DNA of 23,461 nucleotides from a virus. Of the stretch, positions 15,377 through 21,559 are shown piece after piece. Every line of letters begins with the position of its first letter. Position 1 is the first letter of the stretch. The notes beneath the pieces are model-generated. The model ran no database searches, had not been told where the DNA came from, and saw nothing but the letters and a program-made list of their open reading frames with translations. The position numbers and the translations under genes were made by a program. Location of the stretch: the IMG/VR virus record IMGVR_UViG_3300012920_000274, positions 1-23,461 of that record. One strand, written 5' to 3'.

Positions 15377-15991
15377 TTACTTAGAGCGAGGATTCTTGAA
15401 ACGAGGAGCGTTTCTAGCTGTCACGTACTTGACTTTGCGCTTGGCGCTCTTTTTCATCTTGCTGACGCGCTGCTGCTCCATCATTTCTTTTTTTCCTCTT
15501 CTTTGCTTGCGTCTGATCTTCTTGCTAGGAGTCTTAGGTCTGGGGACTCTTCCGCCTTCTTCGACGAGCACGCCCTCCTTACCGCGAGCTGTGGGGTTGG
15601 CCATATCCTTAGCGCCCATTCCTTTTCTGAGGCCTGCACCGAGGGGTCCTGGAAGCACTCCAGCAAGAGTCTGTCTTCTGATAGCTCTCTTAGCGTCCTT
15701 TCCTGTCAAGCCTGCTTCTGATGCAGCTTGCTTGGCTTGCTTTCTAGCTGAGAGCATGCCCATCACGCCGCCCATCTGAGATCCAGCCTCCAAGAGGCCC
15801 TTTCCGAGAGGGGATCTAGCCATATTCTTAAGGAATCCGCCTTTCTTGTAGTAAGCGGCTCTACGGCCCTCAGCTGTGCTTGGTACTGAAGAGTGACCTT
15901 TCTTTCTGCGACGCTTTACAGCGCGGCTGTGTTGTCTTTTGCGCTGGGCCTCTTTTCTCTTGAGGCGGCCTCCGCCTGGGTATTTGTTCAT
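15377..15991 (-). CDS. Lysine/arginine-rich protein with hydrophobic centre
   Basis: A 204-residue, extremely basic protein. The N-terminus is RLKRKEAQRKRQHSRAVKRR, the C-terminus KMKKSAKRKVKYVTARNAPR. The middle (about 50-130) is Gly/Ala/Met-rich (GLLEAGSQMGGVMGMLSARK; LAGVLPGPLGAGLRKGMGAK) and might insert in a membrane or pack in the virion. Such proteins recur beside EF-hand-bearing basic proteins in environmental phages and may be DNA-condensing or ejected virion proteins (inference). No family is assigned. It ends one base after the convergent winged-helix stop. Confidence 0.75.
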   Translation of the reverse strand: MNKYPGGGRLKRKEAQRKRQHSRAVKRRRKKGHSSVPSTAEGRRAAYYKKGGFLKNMARSPLGKGLLEAGSQMGGVMGMLSARKQAKQAASEAGLTGKDAKRAIRRQTLAGVLPGPLGAGLRKGMGAKDMANPTARGKEGVLVEEGGRVPRPKTPSKKIRRKQRRGKKEMMEQQRVSKMKKSAKRKVKYVTARNAPRFKNPRSK

Positions 15992-16018
15992 GGTTTGATG
16001 ATTATTGTTTAGACTGTG

Positions 16019-16273
16019 TTATTCGAAGTCAGACGGGTTTGGCTCTTCGTACCAGTCTGAGTTTTGCAAGATAGTGAGAATTTGATTGTATGTGTAAGCA
16101 GTCTTTCCATAGAGGAAGGAAGGCTTATTCCCAAAGAACTTTATGACAGCCTGCGACCCATCAAGAGAGTGCCTAAGTTTTTCTTTTGACGTGTAAGGAA
16201 GGACAGAGAAGTCTATTGACTCCCCGTCTAATTCGATGCTGTCAACAATGACAAATCTTTTTGTTTCGCTCAT
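16019..16273 (-). CDS. Small protein (hypothetical, 84 aa)
   Basis: An 84-residue mixed alpha/beta protein: a strand pair (KRFVIVDSIELDGESIDFSV), a helix (YTSKEKLRHSLDGSQAVIKF), a loop, then TYNQILTILQNSDWYEEP. No catalytic motif, signal peptide or membrane segment. It follows the LamG gene by 5 bases in the same operon. Not recognised. Confidence 0.75.
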   Translation of the reverse strand: MSETKRFVIVDSIELDGESIDFSVLPYTSKEKLRHSLDGSQAVIKFFGNKPSFLYGKTAYTYNQILTILQNSDWYEEPNPSDFE

Positions 16274-16278
16274 CTGTA

Positions 16279-17106
16279 TCAGCTATCTGGGGTGTTTGAA
16301 TCAAACGCTGGGTCACCCTGAGTGGAGCCGTCGGTAACGCCTTGCGTGTCGGTGAGGTTGTCTTCAAGCCTGTAGTATCTAACCAAGTTGGCTTGTTTCT
16401 TATAGTTGCCGTTAGCAGACGTGAGATCAAAGGTGCTTCCGCTATTGTAAATAGCAGCAACGTTGCTGGCATCAAGGGCGGTGTTAAAGAAAGCAACTTC
16501 ATCAAGTTTCATGTCTGTGTGGAGGTTGCTGCTAGAAGAAGTAGTGAATGCTCCAAAGGTCAGATCAACATCTGTATCAAACGTAGTAGCCGACATATTT
16601 CCAGCAATAGTTGCAGCAGTCCCCCCTGAGTTAACAAGAGAGCCATTTTGATACAGCTTAAAGGTGTTGTTAACTGAAGGGTTTGCCCCTTTTTCCATTG
16701 TCATGGCAATATGAACCCAAGTGGTCTTGTCTCCGCTTAGTCCATTGGACATAAGGCTAGATTGCCATTGGACATTATTAAACTTACCCGTAACATACCA
16801 CACGGAACTCCCGAAGTTGATCTGTCTAAAGTTGAGGGAGGTTGCGGCACCCGTAGCGCTGTCAAACCCAAAGGCGGTCCAGTTGTTGTTGTCAAAATTA
16901 AAGTTACCCCAGAAGGAAATTGTAAAGCTGTCCCGAAAGAAGGTTTCTTTTTGGGACGCTGTAAATCCAGGAGCAAAAGTGTCTCCAGTGCCATCCAAAA
17001 ACAAAGACTTCGTGTTCGCATAGCTTACGCGACCTCCAGACTTCTCTGCGGCTACGTTGGCTGAGATGTCAGATGAAGTGATTGCTTGTCCTAGTCCTAG
17101 TGGCAT
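16279..17106 (-). CDS. LamG/concanavalin-like virion protein
   Basis: A 275-residue beta-rich protein with a LamG-type jelly roll: SLFLDGTGDTFAPGF (entry strand), DSFTISFWGNFNFDNNNWTA, TTWVHIAMTMEKG, FKLYQNGSLVNSGGTAA, then the closing signature DMKLDEVAFFNTALDASNVA and AIYNSG. LamG domains bind carbohydrate or protein surfaces; in phages they are common on fibres and head decorations. It is a single domain, unlike the adhesin at 1704-5798 which also carries one. The ATG overlaps the M15 peptidase stop (ATGA). Confidence 0.85.
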   Translation of the reverse strand: MPLGLGQAITSSDISANVAAEKSGGRVSYANTKSLFLDGTGDTFAPGFTASQKETFFRDSFTISFWGNFNFDNNNWTAFGFDSATGAATSLNFRQINFGSSVWYVTGKFNNVQWQSSLMSNGLSGDKTTWVHIAMTMEKGANPSVNNTFKLYQNGSLVNSGGTAATIAGNMSATTFDTDVDLTFGAFTTSSSSNLHTDMKLDEVAFFNTALDASNVAAIYNSGSTFDLTSANGNYKKQANLVRYYRLEDNLTDTQGVTDGSTQGDPAFDSNTPDS

Positions 17107-17579
17107 CAGTCAAAAATTACTTTGTACGCAGTTTTCCCATCAGTGTCTCGATAAGCCTCCAGACAGCGCTTACGATTTGGACCATCGTGAACATAACTAA
17201 CATGCACCCAACTAGGATTGTCGCCATCACCAAACTCCCAAACCATTTGATCGAACTCCAAATTGTCTTTAATGTAGTGGAAGAGTTCAGCATTTGAAAA
17301 GCCTCCGAATACATCCGCATCAAGATCGAGAGCCCTTCCTTGAACATGCTGGCTACGCTTTGAGCCGCCGATAGCACGGTTGAGCTCAGGCGAACGATAG
17401 CCGCTCGACACGTATAAAGGACTTCCGAAATGGTCGCGACAAGGCTGAAATACCCGCTCCGCAATTTGTCTAAGATTTTCAACAACCCATTCATCATCTG
17501 GTACATTATCAATGCCAAGGCGCTCGGCTACGCCGCTGCGAAGGCATTCGTTTAAAGTTAAATTCTTTGATAGTTTCAT
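17106..17579 (-). CDS. M15-family peptidoglycan peptidase (endolysin)
   Basis: A 157-residue single-domain zinc peptidase. Motifs: VSSGYRSPELN (58-67), SQHVQGRALDLD (76-87) giving zinc ligands His78 and Asp85, and SWVHVSY (123-129) giving His126. This is the SxHxxGxAxD...WxH signature of the peptidase M15A/VanY-like group that cuts peptide cross-links in cell-wall stems. Length fits phage M15 endolysins without a binding domain. No signal peptide, so release would depend on a holin, which I do not see in the window. Both ends overlap neighbours as ATGA. Confidence 0.92.
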   Translation of the reverse strand: MKLSKNLTLNECLRSGVAERLGIDNVPDDEWVVENLRQIAERVFQPCRDHFGSPLYVSSGYRSPELNRAIGGSKRSQHVQGRALDLDADVFGGFSNAELFHYIKDNLEFDQMVWEFGDGDNPSWVHVSYVHDGPNRKRCLEAYRDTDGKTAYKVIFD

Positions 17580-18640
17580 TACCTAAATGCTGCGCTTCCG
17601 CCAGATGCACGCTGCTTTCTGCGGCAGTCTCTGCCACCCCTCTTGGCGCAACGATCTTTTCTTTTCTTTTCAGGCGTATTGTACATCACGGCATCACCAG
17701 TAGTTCTAACTTTGGGTGGTCTTGGTGTTGGCTGCCTCTTTGGCTTTGGAGCATACTTGCTAGCCTGCTTGTCGATGTACTTCTGTACCTTCTTCTCTCC
17801 TTTGTCTCTCTGCTTCTTTTCCTTCTTGTATACAGCAAGCTTACGCTGAGTCAGCATTCTTGGATCTCCAGGACCCTTTCTGTACCCAACGATCTTTTTG
17901 CCCTTCTTTTCTCCGCGCTTGTGAGCCTTGGCAGCCTTGTTGCTAGCCTTTCTCCTGATCTCCTTAATCGCAGCCTCTCTTCTTCCGCTCTTAGAGATCT
18001 CTCTGCCGTCGGAGGTTCTGTACTTCCCAGTAGGAACCCGTCCTCCACTCTTAAATACGCCTCTTCCTTTCAAGATGTCCGCACGAGTCACCTTGCCGTC
18101 ACCAGTAAGATCTGGGAACTTTCCGCCCTTGGCGAACTTATTGTACTTCTTCTTGAGCTTCATAGCCTTATCTCTGCTTACTGCTTTTACAACCTTTCTA
18201 CCTCTAGTTCTAGAGAGAGTAGCCGCCCCCTTGGTGGTGTCTACTGCAGCTCCACGGCTTTTTGTTACAGAGCCCTTCTTCGTTCCTCTTGTATCATCAA
18301 AACCCTTGTCAGAATAGCCCTCTACTCTGTCCTTCTTAAGCTTCGTCTTATCAAAGCGCTTCTTAAGACGAGCGGCTCTGGCGTCAGAAATGTTTCTAAC
18401 AGAATCTTTGCGGAAGGTCTTTTCAGATCTGTATTTCTGCTTCTCAGTCCTCGTTTTCCCCTCCTTAATTACAGAAGCTGTTCTCTTGGCCTCTGAGGAC
18501 ATTTTGTTGGTATTGCGCTTGTTTGGCGTTGGAGCTCTTTTTGCCAATACTTCGTCAGCACTGCGCTGGCTGTTTTTCAGACGCCTTCTCCTAGCGGCAG
18601 CTGTTTCTTTTTTGGGGTCTCCCGTTTTTCTTGCTCTCAT
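17579..18640 (-). CDS. Large basic protein with EF-hand-like calcium motif
   Basis: A 353-residue protein with very high Lys/Arg content along its length. At 175-195 it carries FPDLTGDGKVTRADILKGRG, an EF-hand/dockerin-like loop (D177, T179, D181, K183, D188) seen repeatedly in Lys-rich phage proteins. The ends are basic and disordered (AAARRRRLKNSQRSADE; KDRCAKRGGRDCRRKQRASG). It could condense DNA in the head, coat the genome, or be a calcium-responsive virion component; none is proven. It lies 2 bases after 18643-19101 and overlaps the M15 gene by ATGA. Confidence 0.8.
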   Translation of the reverse strand: MRARKTGDPKKETAAARRRRLKNSQRSADEVLAKRAPTPNKRNTNKMSSEAKRTASVIKEGKTRTEKQKYRSEKTFRKDSVRNISDARAARLKKRFDKTKLKKDRVEGYSDKGFDDTRGTKKGSVTKSRGAAVDTTKGAATLSRTRGRKVVKAVSRDKAMKLKKKYNKFAKGGKFPDLTGDGKVTRADILKGRGVFKSGGRVPTGKYRTSDGREISKSGRREAAIKEIRRKASNKAAKAHKRGEKKGKKIVGYRKGPGDPRMLTQRKLAVYKKEKKQRDKGEKKVQKYIDKQASKYAPKPKRQPTPRPPKVRTTGDAVMYNTPEKKRKDRCAKRGGRDCRRKQRASGGSAAFR

Positions 18641-18642
18641 GA

Positions 18643-19101
18643 TTAGTCGATGCAGGCAGCGAACAGCTCAACAGCCAAGTTGGTGCTTGCCTTTGCCTTC
18701 AGTGTGTCAAAATTGGTGAATGATACAGCGTCACCAAGCTCGCTGGCGCCTCCAGAAGTGTACCTCTTTACATCCATCTCGTTGTTGAACAAGACGTAGG
18801 TCTCACCAGCACCAAGCTGGACAAGGTATTCTTCAACAGCGGACGTGGCTGTAAACCTCAGGTCTACTGTGCCAGAGTCCGCTATGTTGGTAATTCTTAA
18901 GTATTTCAGTTTGTCGACCTGAAGACTCCCTGCGTCAGGCCTGCTAGCCTGGATGTTGAGCAGGTCTTCCTCGGTCGTAGTAACACGTATGACCCTATTG
19001 ATGACTTGCTCAATAGAGTCTACGGTTAAAACGGTCTCGTTACCCCTTTCAATCCCGTTGAGATTGAGCTCTTCTTTGATTGTAACGGTTATAGTTGGCA
19101 T
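18643..19101 (-). CDS. Small virion-type beta protein, copy 3 of 3 (hypothetical)
   Basis: A 152-residue beta protein. The block KLKYLRITNIADSGTVDLRF followed by EEYLVQLGAGETYVLFNNEM has the same order as the proteins at 24-428 and 428-823: a strand ending in Asn, variable loop, strand, Leu-(Gly/Ala)-Gly-Glu/Asp turn, hydrophobic strand. This suggests one family used three times, perhaps as decoration or fibre-tip proteins. ATG 19101 is 4 bases after a TATATTTG box and there is no other Met close by. Confidence 0.8.
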   Translation of the reverse strand: MPTITVTIKEELNLNGIERGNETVLTVDSIEQVINRVIRVTTTEEDLLNIQASRPDAGSLQVDKLKYLRITNIADSGTVDLRFTATSAVEEYLVQLGAGETYVLFNNEMDVKRYTSGGASELGDAVSFTNFDTLKAKASTNLAVELFAACID

Positions 19102-19105
19102 ACCG

Positions 19106-19113
19106 CAAATATA
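19106..19113 (-). promoter_or_regulatory. Candidate -7 promoter box next to a start codon
   Basis: TATATTTG on the minus strand followed by CGGT and ATG, in the 23-base gap after the transglycosylase gene. As at 1689 and 11998, the spacing implies a leaderless mRNA if the box is used. Confidence 0.5.
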
Positions 19114-19124
19114 ACCACTTCTCT

Positions 19125-19718
19125 TTAATCGAAAAGTATCTTATTGAGGTACCCCCTTGTCTCCGCTGGAAGGTATTCCATCCACAGACGCGGGTCACTG
19201 TAAATATCGACTCCTTCCCCCTTCGCCTTCTTAAGAGCTTTGATGGTATTCCCCTCTCCAAAGTTGTAAGAAGAGTAGATACGAGCCAGCTTGTTCACCT
19301 CTGGAATCTTCTGTGGTGGATTTGCAATGAAAGGCAGCTTCATAAGCGCGTTGACCTTAGCATCACGCATCATTCTGCTGTGGTCGGCATTGAAAGGGTC
19401 CAACCCAGTAGGGATAAGGCCTCTATCTTCCATGTCTTTTTGAGTAGCAGGCATGATTTGCCATCTCCCACGGGCACCTGCTGGTGAAACAGCCTTATCA
19501 GGATCCCTTTCCCCTCCACTCTCTGCTTGCATCTGCCTCTGAATACGTTCAGAAGCGTCTGTTACGTAGTTAGTCGTGTCAGAAGCAGCTTCATCATGAA
19601 ATTCCGACCAATCAAGCGGCGACAAATAGCCATCGGCGTCCCTCTTGTACCCTTTTGGGGGGTCTCCATTGGTCTTCTTGACCTTCATCCCTCCCTGAGC
19701 GTATTTAACACCTCTCAT
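19125..19718 (-). CDS. SLT-type lytic transglycosylase
   Basis: A 197-residue protein. The lysozyme-fold signature runs QMQAESGGERDPDKAVSPAG (63-82; the Glu in ESGG, residue 66, is the expected catalytic acid), ARGRWQIMPAT (82-92), and RIYSSYNFGEGNTIKALKKA (147-166), followed by a C-terminal YLPAETRGYLNKIL that matches the usual SLT end. It would cleave the glycan backbone of peptidoglycan, for entry through the cell wall or for lysis with the M15 peptidase. The N-terminus carries a basic stretch with NGDPPKGYKRD, similar to the small protein at 1245-1397. No signal peptide. The start overlaps the preceding stop by ATGA. Confidence 0.87.
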   Translation of the reverse strand: MRGVKYAQGGMKVKKTNGDPPKGYKRDADGYLSPLDWSEFHDEAASDTTNYVTDASERIQRQMQAESGGERDPDKAVSPAGARGRWQIMPATQKDMEDRGLIPTGLDPFNADHSRMMRDAKVNALMKLPFIANPPQKIPEVNKLARIYSSYNFGEGNTIKALKKAKGEGVDIYSDPRLWMEYLPAETRGYLNKILFD

Positions 19719-20035
19719 CAGTAGCCAGCTTTACGACCAGTACTAGTTACTCGGAGTTTGCTGCCCTTTTTATTGCCAACCTGCTTCACCAACAGCTCCC
19801 CCTGCTTGTTTTTGATCTTAGTAGTCTCCTTGAACTTCTTGATCTTGCCCTGTTTGTTGACTTGGACAGTATCACTGCTTACAGTTTCTCCAGTACCAAG
19901 GTCAGTAACCTTCTGACTATCCTTAAACTTAGTCTTTGACTTAGACTTACCCTTCTTGGACTTCTGATTAGCCTGGGTTGTGGTGGTGGACTGAACTCTT
20001 ACTGTCCTAGGATCCCCCTTTTTTACTACTCTCAT
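19718..20035 (-). CDS. Small basic Lys/Thr-rich protein (hypothetical, 105 aa)
   Basis: A 105-residue basic protein: MRVVKKGDPRTVRVQSTTTT, a Ser/Lys-rich disordered stretch (KSKKGKSKSKTKFKDSQ), then a repeated beta-like pattern (GETVSSDTVQVNKQGKIKKF; KETTKIKNKQGELLVKQ). The sequence resembles a two-strand toggle that could pair with other virion parts; no family recognised. The frame extends to a TTG at 20047, but ATG 20035 is chosen. It is the first gene of the right-hand minus operon, with a possible promoter 110 bases upstream. Confidence 0.75.
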   Translation of the reverse strand: MRVVKKGDPRTVRVQSTTTTQANQKSKKGKSKSKTKFKDSQKVTDLGTGETVSSDTVQVNKQGKIKKFKETTKIKNKQGELLVKQVGNKKGSKLRVTSTGRKAGY

Positions 20036-20047
20036 GTTTGGATACAA

Positions 20048-20367
20048 CTATTCTCGCGCCATAAAGAAAAAGGATTCATCTGTGTACACACAAAAACCAT
20101 CTTTGGGTGCTTAATCACATCTGAATCGCTTCGATGCCGTAAAGGTATAAAGGAAAATTTAAAAAGTCAAGACTGAAGTGCCACTTTATAGGAAGGCTTC
20201 CAAGTTGTTGTAAACGAAGGTGTTACATGTTTTTGCGAGATTTGCATCTCGAAGTCAATCTGATCAAGAGCAGCGAAAAAATGGGTGAGTCATATAGAGG
20301 GTGGGGATTATACGTACTTGTACACGTGCAGACGCGCACACCAAAACGAAGTTTTTGACCCCCCTCC
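20048..20367. other. Divergent intergenic region, left part
   Basis: Between the minus-strand block and the plus-strand genes. It holds a possible leftward promoter (20144-20170), one short hairpin (CGAGAT at 20236-20241, TTGC loop, ATCTCG), GTAC/TGCAC-type small palindromes near 20310-20340, and a 43-codon plus-strand ORF at 20227-20358 that I do not accept as a gene. Nothing else is recognised. Confidence 0.5.
20144..20170 (-). promoter_or_regulatory. Possible leftward promoter of the right-hand minus operon
   Basis: On the minus strand: TTGACT (20165-20170), 15-base AT-rich spacer, TATACC (20144-20149) followed by TTTA. It combines a TTG-type upstream element with a TAnnCCTTTA-like -7 region and points at the gene starting at 20035, leaving a leader of about 100 bases. 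Confidence 0.35.
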
Positions 20368-20369
20368 CT

Positions 20370-20761
20370 CAACTATCTTCGATAGTTGCGCAAAACATTT
20401 GACCTTTTGTAACTTGTTACAAGTCAGCAGGTTAAGTGGCTCTACTTTCAGTAGAGGTTGAGAGGCAGGGAAGTACCCGAAGGGTAAGCAGTCATACCGA
20501 ACTAGCTGACAATCACCTCCTTACTCTAACAGGGTTAGAGTATAACCCCAAACCGAATGGACACTGAACCATTGGCAGAGCGGTGCAAGGCAGGGGAGAC
20601 GCAGGAAGCGGAGCTACGCAGGACTCCCGAGATTCCCTCCAAACTACTCTACCCAAGGGTAGAGTAAGAAGCTGCCAAAGTAGAGTTGTAGAGAAGTAAG
20701 AGAGAGGAGTCTACGACTCTCTTACTTCTCTACTAACTCCTAAGGGTCGAGAGTCGCCCTT
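20370..20761 (+). ncRNA. Structured leader: chain of short perfect hairpins
   Basis: A 390-base non-coding stretch ahead of the gene at 20791. Perfect stems in order: CAACTATC-TTC-GATAGTTG (20370-20388); TTGTAAC/GTTACAA (20407-20422); CTCTACT-TTC-AGTAGAG (20440-20456); TACCC-GAA-GGGTA (20474-20486); TACTCTAAC-AGG-GTTAGAGTA (20522-20542, 9 bp); AATGG/CCATT (20556-20573); a larger GGGAG/CTCCC stem (20594-20628); TACTCTACCC/GGGTAGAGTA (20645-20666, 10 bp); a 17-bp stem (20688-20733); and AAGGG(T)CGA-GAG-TCGCCCTT (20742-20761). I recognise no named RNA class. A long structured 5' UTR is the simplest reading; a role as a folded DNA site, such as a replication origin, is also possible. Confidence 0.7.
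20688..20733. repeat. 17-bp perfect inverted repeat
   Basis: GTAGAGAAGTAAGAGAG (20688-20704) and its exact complement (20717-20733) flank a 12-base loop that itself can form GAGTC-TAC-GACTC with part of the 3' arm. The 15-mer GGAGTCTACGACTCT in this loop region (20706-20720) reappears inside the coding sequence at 21246-21260. It lacks a T-run, so it is not a standard terminator. Confidence 0.9.
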
Positions 20762-20767
20762 CGGAGG

Positions 20768-20784
20768 TCAAACTTCAAACTTCA
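20768..20784 (+). promoter_or_regulatory. CAAACTT-repeat translation leader (copy 1)
   Basis: TCAAACTTCAAACTTCA, 6 bases before the ATG at 20791. Near-identical leaders precede three other genes here (21538, 22107, 22702). No Shine-Dalgarno is present, so this A/C/T motif probably acts as the ribosome loading site. Confidence 0.6.
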
Positions 20785-20790
20785 TCTACG

Positions 20791-21312
20791 ATGACTGATT
20801 TCAATTTCTCAGACTGCCGTAAGGCAGTGAACCAAGCTTCCTTCCGTCCAACCAAGAGCCGTAAGGCTCTTGCTGTCAAGCTTCTTTCAGAAGCTTTGGA
20901 CTTCATCAACAACCTCGATGAGGTTGTCGACAAGCCTTCGAAGAAGGCTGGCAAGAAGCGTCGTCGTAAGACGACGAAGCGGACACCTTCACAGAAGGTG
21001 GCAGACCGCCAAGACCGCCAAGCCCTCGCGACCAACGAAGTTGGTCCAATCAAGCCTTCGAAGAAGGCTAAGACAGCTTCCGTTAAGGAAGCTGCAAAGT
21101 CAGCCAAAGCCGTTAGCGAAGCTACTGGAGCTGCTCAAAGAGCAGCCAAGAAAGCTGAGCTGAAAGCTCAATCGGAGACTGCTGACAAAGTAGCTTCTTT
21201 GGAAGCTAAAATCGAGGCTCTCACCGCAGTGCTCGCTGTGCACATGGAGTCTACGACTCTGCCGACCCCTTCCAACGAAGTTGGGTTGGATGAAGTACCT
21301 TTCCAAGTCTAA
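20791..21312 (+). CDS. Lys/Ala-rich protein encoded by a hairpin-filled mRNA
   Basis: A 173-residue protein. The N-terminal 50 residues are a helical segment (KALAVKLLSEALDFINNLDE), then a strongly basic stretch (KKAGKKRRRKTTKRTPSQKV), an Ala/Lys helical region and a coiled coil near the C-terminus (ADKVASLEAKIEALTAVLAV). Nucleic-acid binding and oligomerisation are inferred; no family recognised. The striking feature is the coding sequence: about sixteen perfect hairpins of 4-8 bp with mostly 3-5-base loops, one every ~30 bases (see findings). The peptide blocks PSKKA and NEVG are encoded twice by the same hairpin. The start is ATG 20791 after the CAAACTT leader. It is the first gene of the plus-strand block. 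Confidence 0.9.
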   Translation: MTDFNFSDCRKAVNQASFRPTKSRKALAVKLLSEALDFINNLDEVVDKPSKKAGKKRRRKTTKRTPSQKVADRQDRQALATNEVGPIKPSKKAKTASVKEAAKSAKAVSEATGAAQRAAKKAELKAQSETADKVASLEAKIEALTAVLAVHMESTTLPTPSNEVGLDEVPFQV

Positions 21313-21336
21313 CCCTTTGGGTTAGTTGTCTAACTC
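21309..21336 (+). promoter_or_regulatory. Two mutually exclusive hairpins at the stop codon
   Basis: CTAACCC (21309-21315), TTT, GGGTTAG (21319-21325) form a 7-bp hairpin that includes the stop codon of the preceding gene. The same GGGTTAG can instead pair with CTAACTC (21330-21336) across a TTGT loop using one G-T pair. The two folds compete, as in attenuators. There is no T-run. Confidence 0.55.
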
Positions 21337-21337
21337 T

Positions 21338-21356
21338 AATTCATTGAAAATGAATT
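21338..21356 (+). promoter_or_regulatory. Hairpin sequestering a start codon
   Basis: AATTCATT (21338-21345), loop GAA, AATGAATT (21349-21356): a perfect 8-bp stem whose 3' arm contains the ATG of the gene at 21350. It should limit access to the start unless opened, for example by ribosomes ending at 21312 or by the switch just upstream. Confidence 0.7.
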
Positions 21357-21463
21357 TCTACGACTACTTCGAATCGGTCCCCGTGTTCTTGTGTGCACTG
21401 GCACTCGTGCCCTGCGCGGCCTACGTGGTGTGGGACGCGGTGGACCTGTTCCTCAACGGCTAA
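21350..21463 (+). CDS. 37-residue single-pass membrane peptide
   Basis: MNFYDYFESVPVFLCALALV followed by PCAAYVVWDAVDLFLNG. One hydrophobic segment (about 11-28) preceded by an acidic N-terminus, so a small inner-membrane peptide without a signal cleavage site. It could be a holin-like, pinholin-like or host-takeover peptide; length and context do not decide. Its ATG lies in an 8-bp hairpin. There is no CAAACTT leader, unlike most neighbours, so its translation may depend on coupling with the upstream gene (37 bases away). Confidence 0.65.
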   Translation: MNFYDYFESVPVFLCALALVPCAAYVVWDAVDLFLNG

Positions 21464-21470
21464 TCTGTTA

Positions 21471-21533
21471 GAGAGTTCCAGTATATACACTCTCTCTGAA
21501 CGTAGTGAAGAGAGTGTATATACGGAACCTCTC
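21471..21533 (+). repeat. Conserved 5' UTR stem-loop, copy 1
   Basis: Nested stem: GAGAG/CTCTC outer helix, TTCC/GGAA helix, unpaired A480 on the 5' side and C528 on the 3' side (offset 21000), then the 15-bp helix GTATATACACTCTCT/AGAGAGTGTATATAC and the 13-base loop CTGAACGTAGTGA. The second copy is at 22635-22697. Four base pairs differ between copies and each change is compensated, while both bulges and the loop are identical. It sits 27 bases before the ATG at 21560. Confidence 0.93.
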
Positions 21534-21537
21534 AATG

Positions 21538-21555
21538 TCAAACTTCAAATTTCAA
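21538..21555 (+). promoter_or_regulatory. CAAACTT-repeat translation leader (copy 2)
   Basis: TCAAACTTCAAATTTCAA, 4 bases before the ATG at 21560 and directly after stem-loop copy 1. Together they form a module repeated at 22635-22723. Confidence 0.65.
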
Positions 21556-21559
21556 TCTC

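Noticed and set aside
20227-20358. 43-codon plus-strand ORF in the divergent intergenic region
   Set aside because: No leader motif, no recognisable sequence and it spans a hairpin; too weak to call a gene.
20370-21356. CRISPR array
   Set aside because: The hairpins differ in sequence, spacing is irregular, there are no repeat-spacer units, and many lie within a protein gene. No cas gene is present.
20370-21356. Integron attC array or group I/II intron
   Set aside because: No integrase, no R'/R'' attC boxes, no conserved intron core or intron protein seen.
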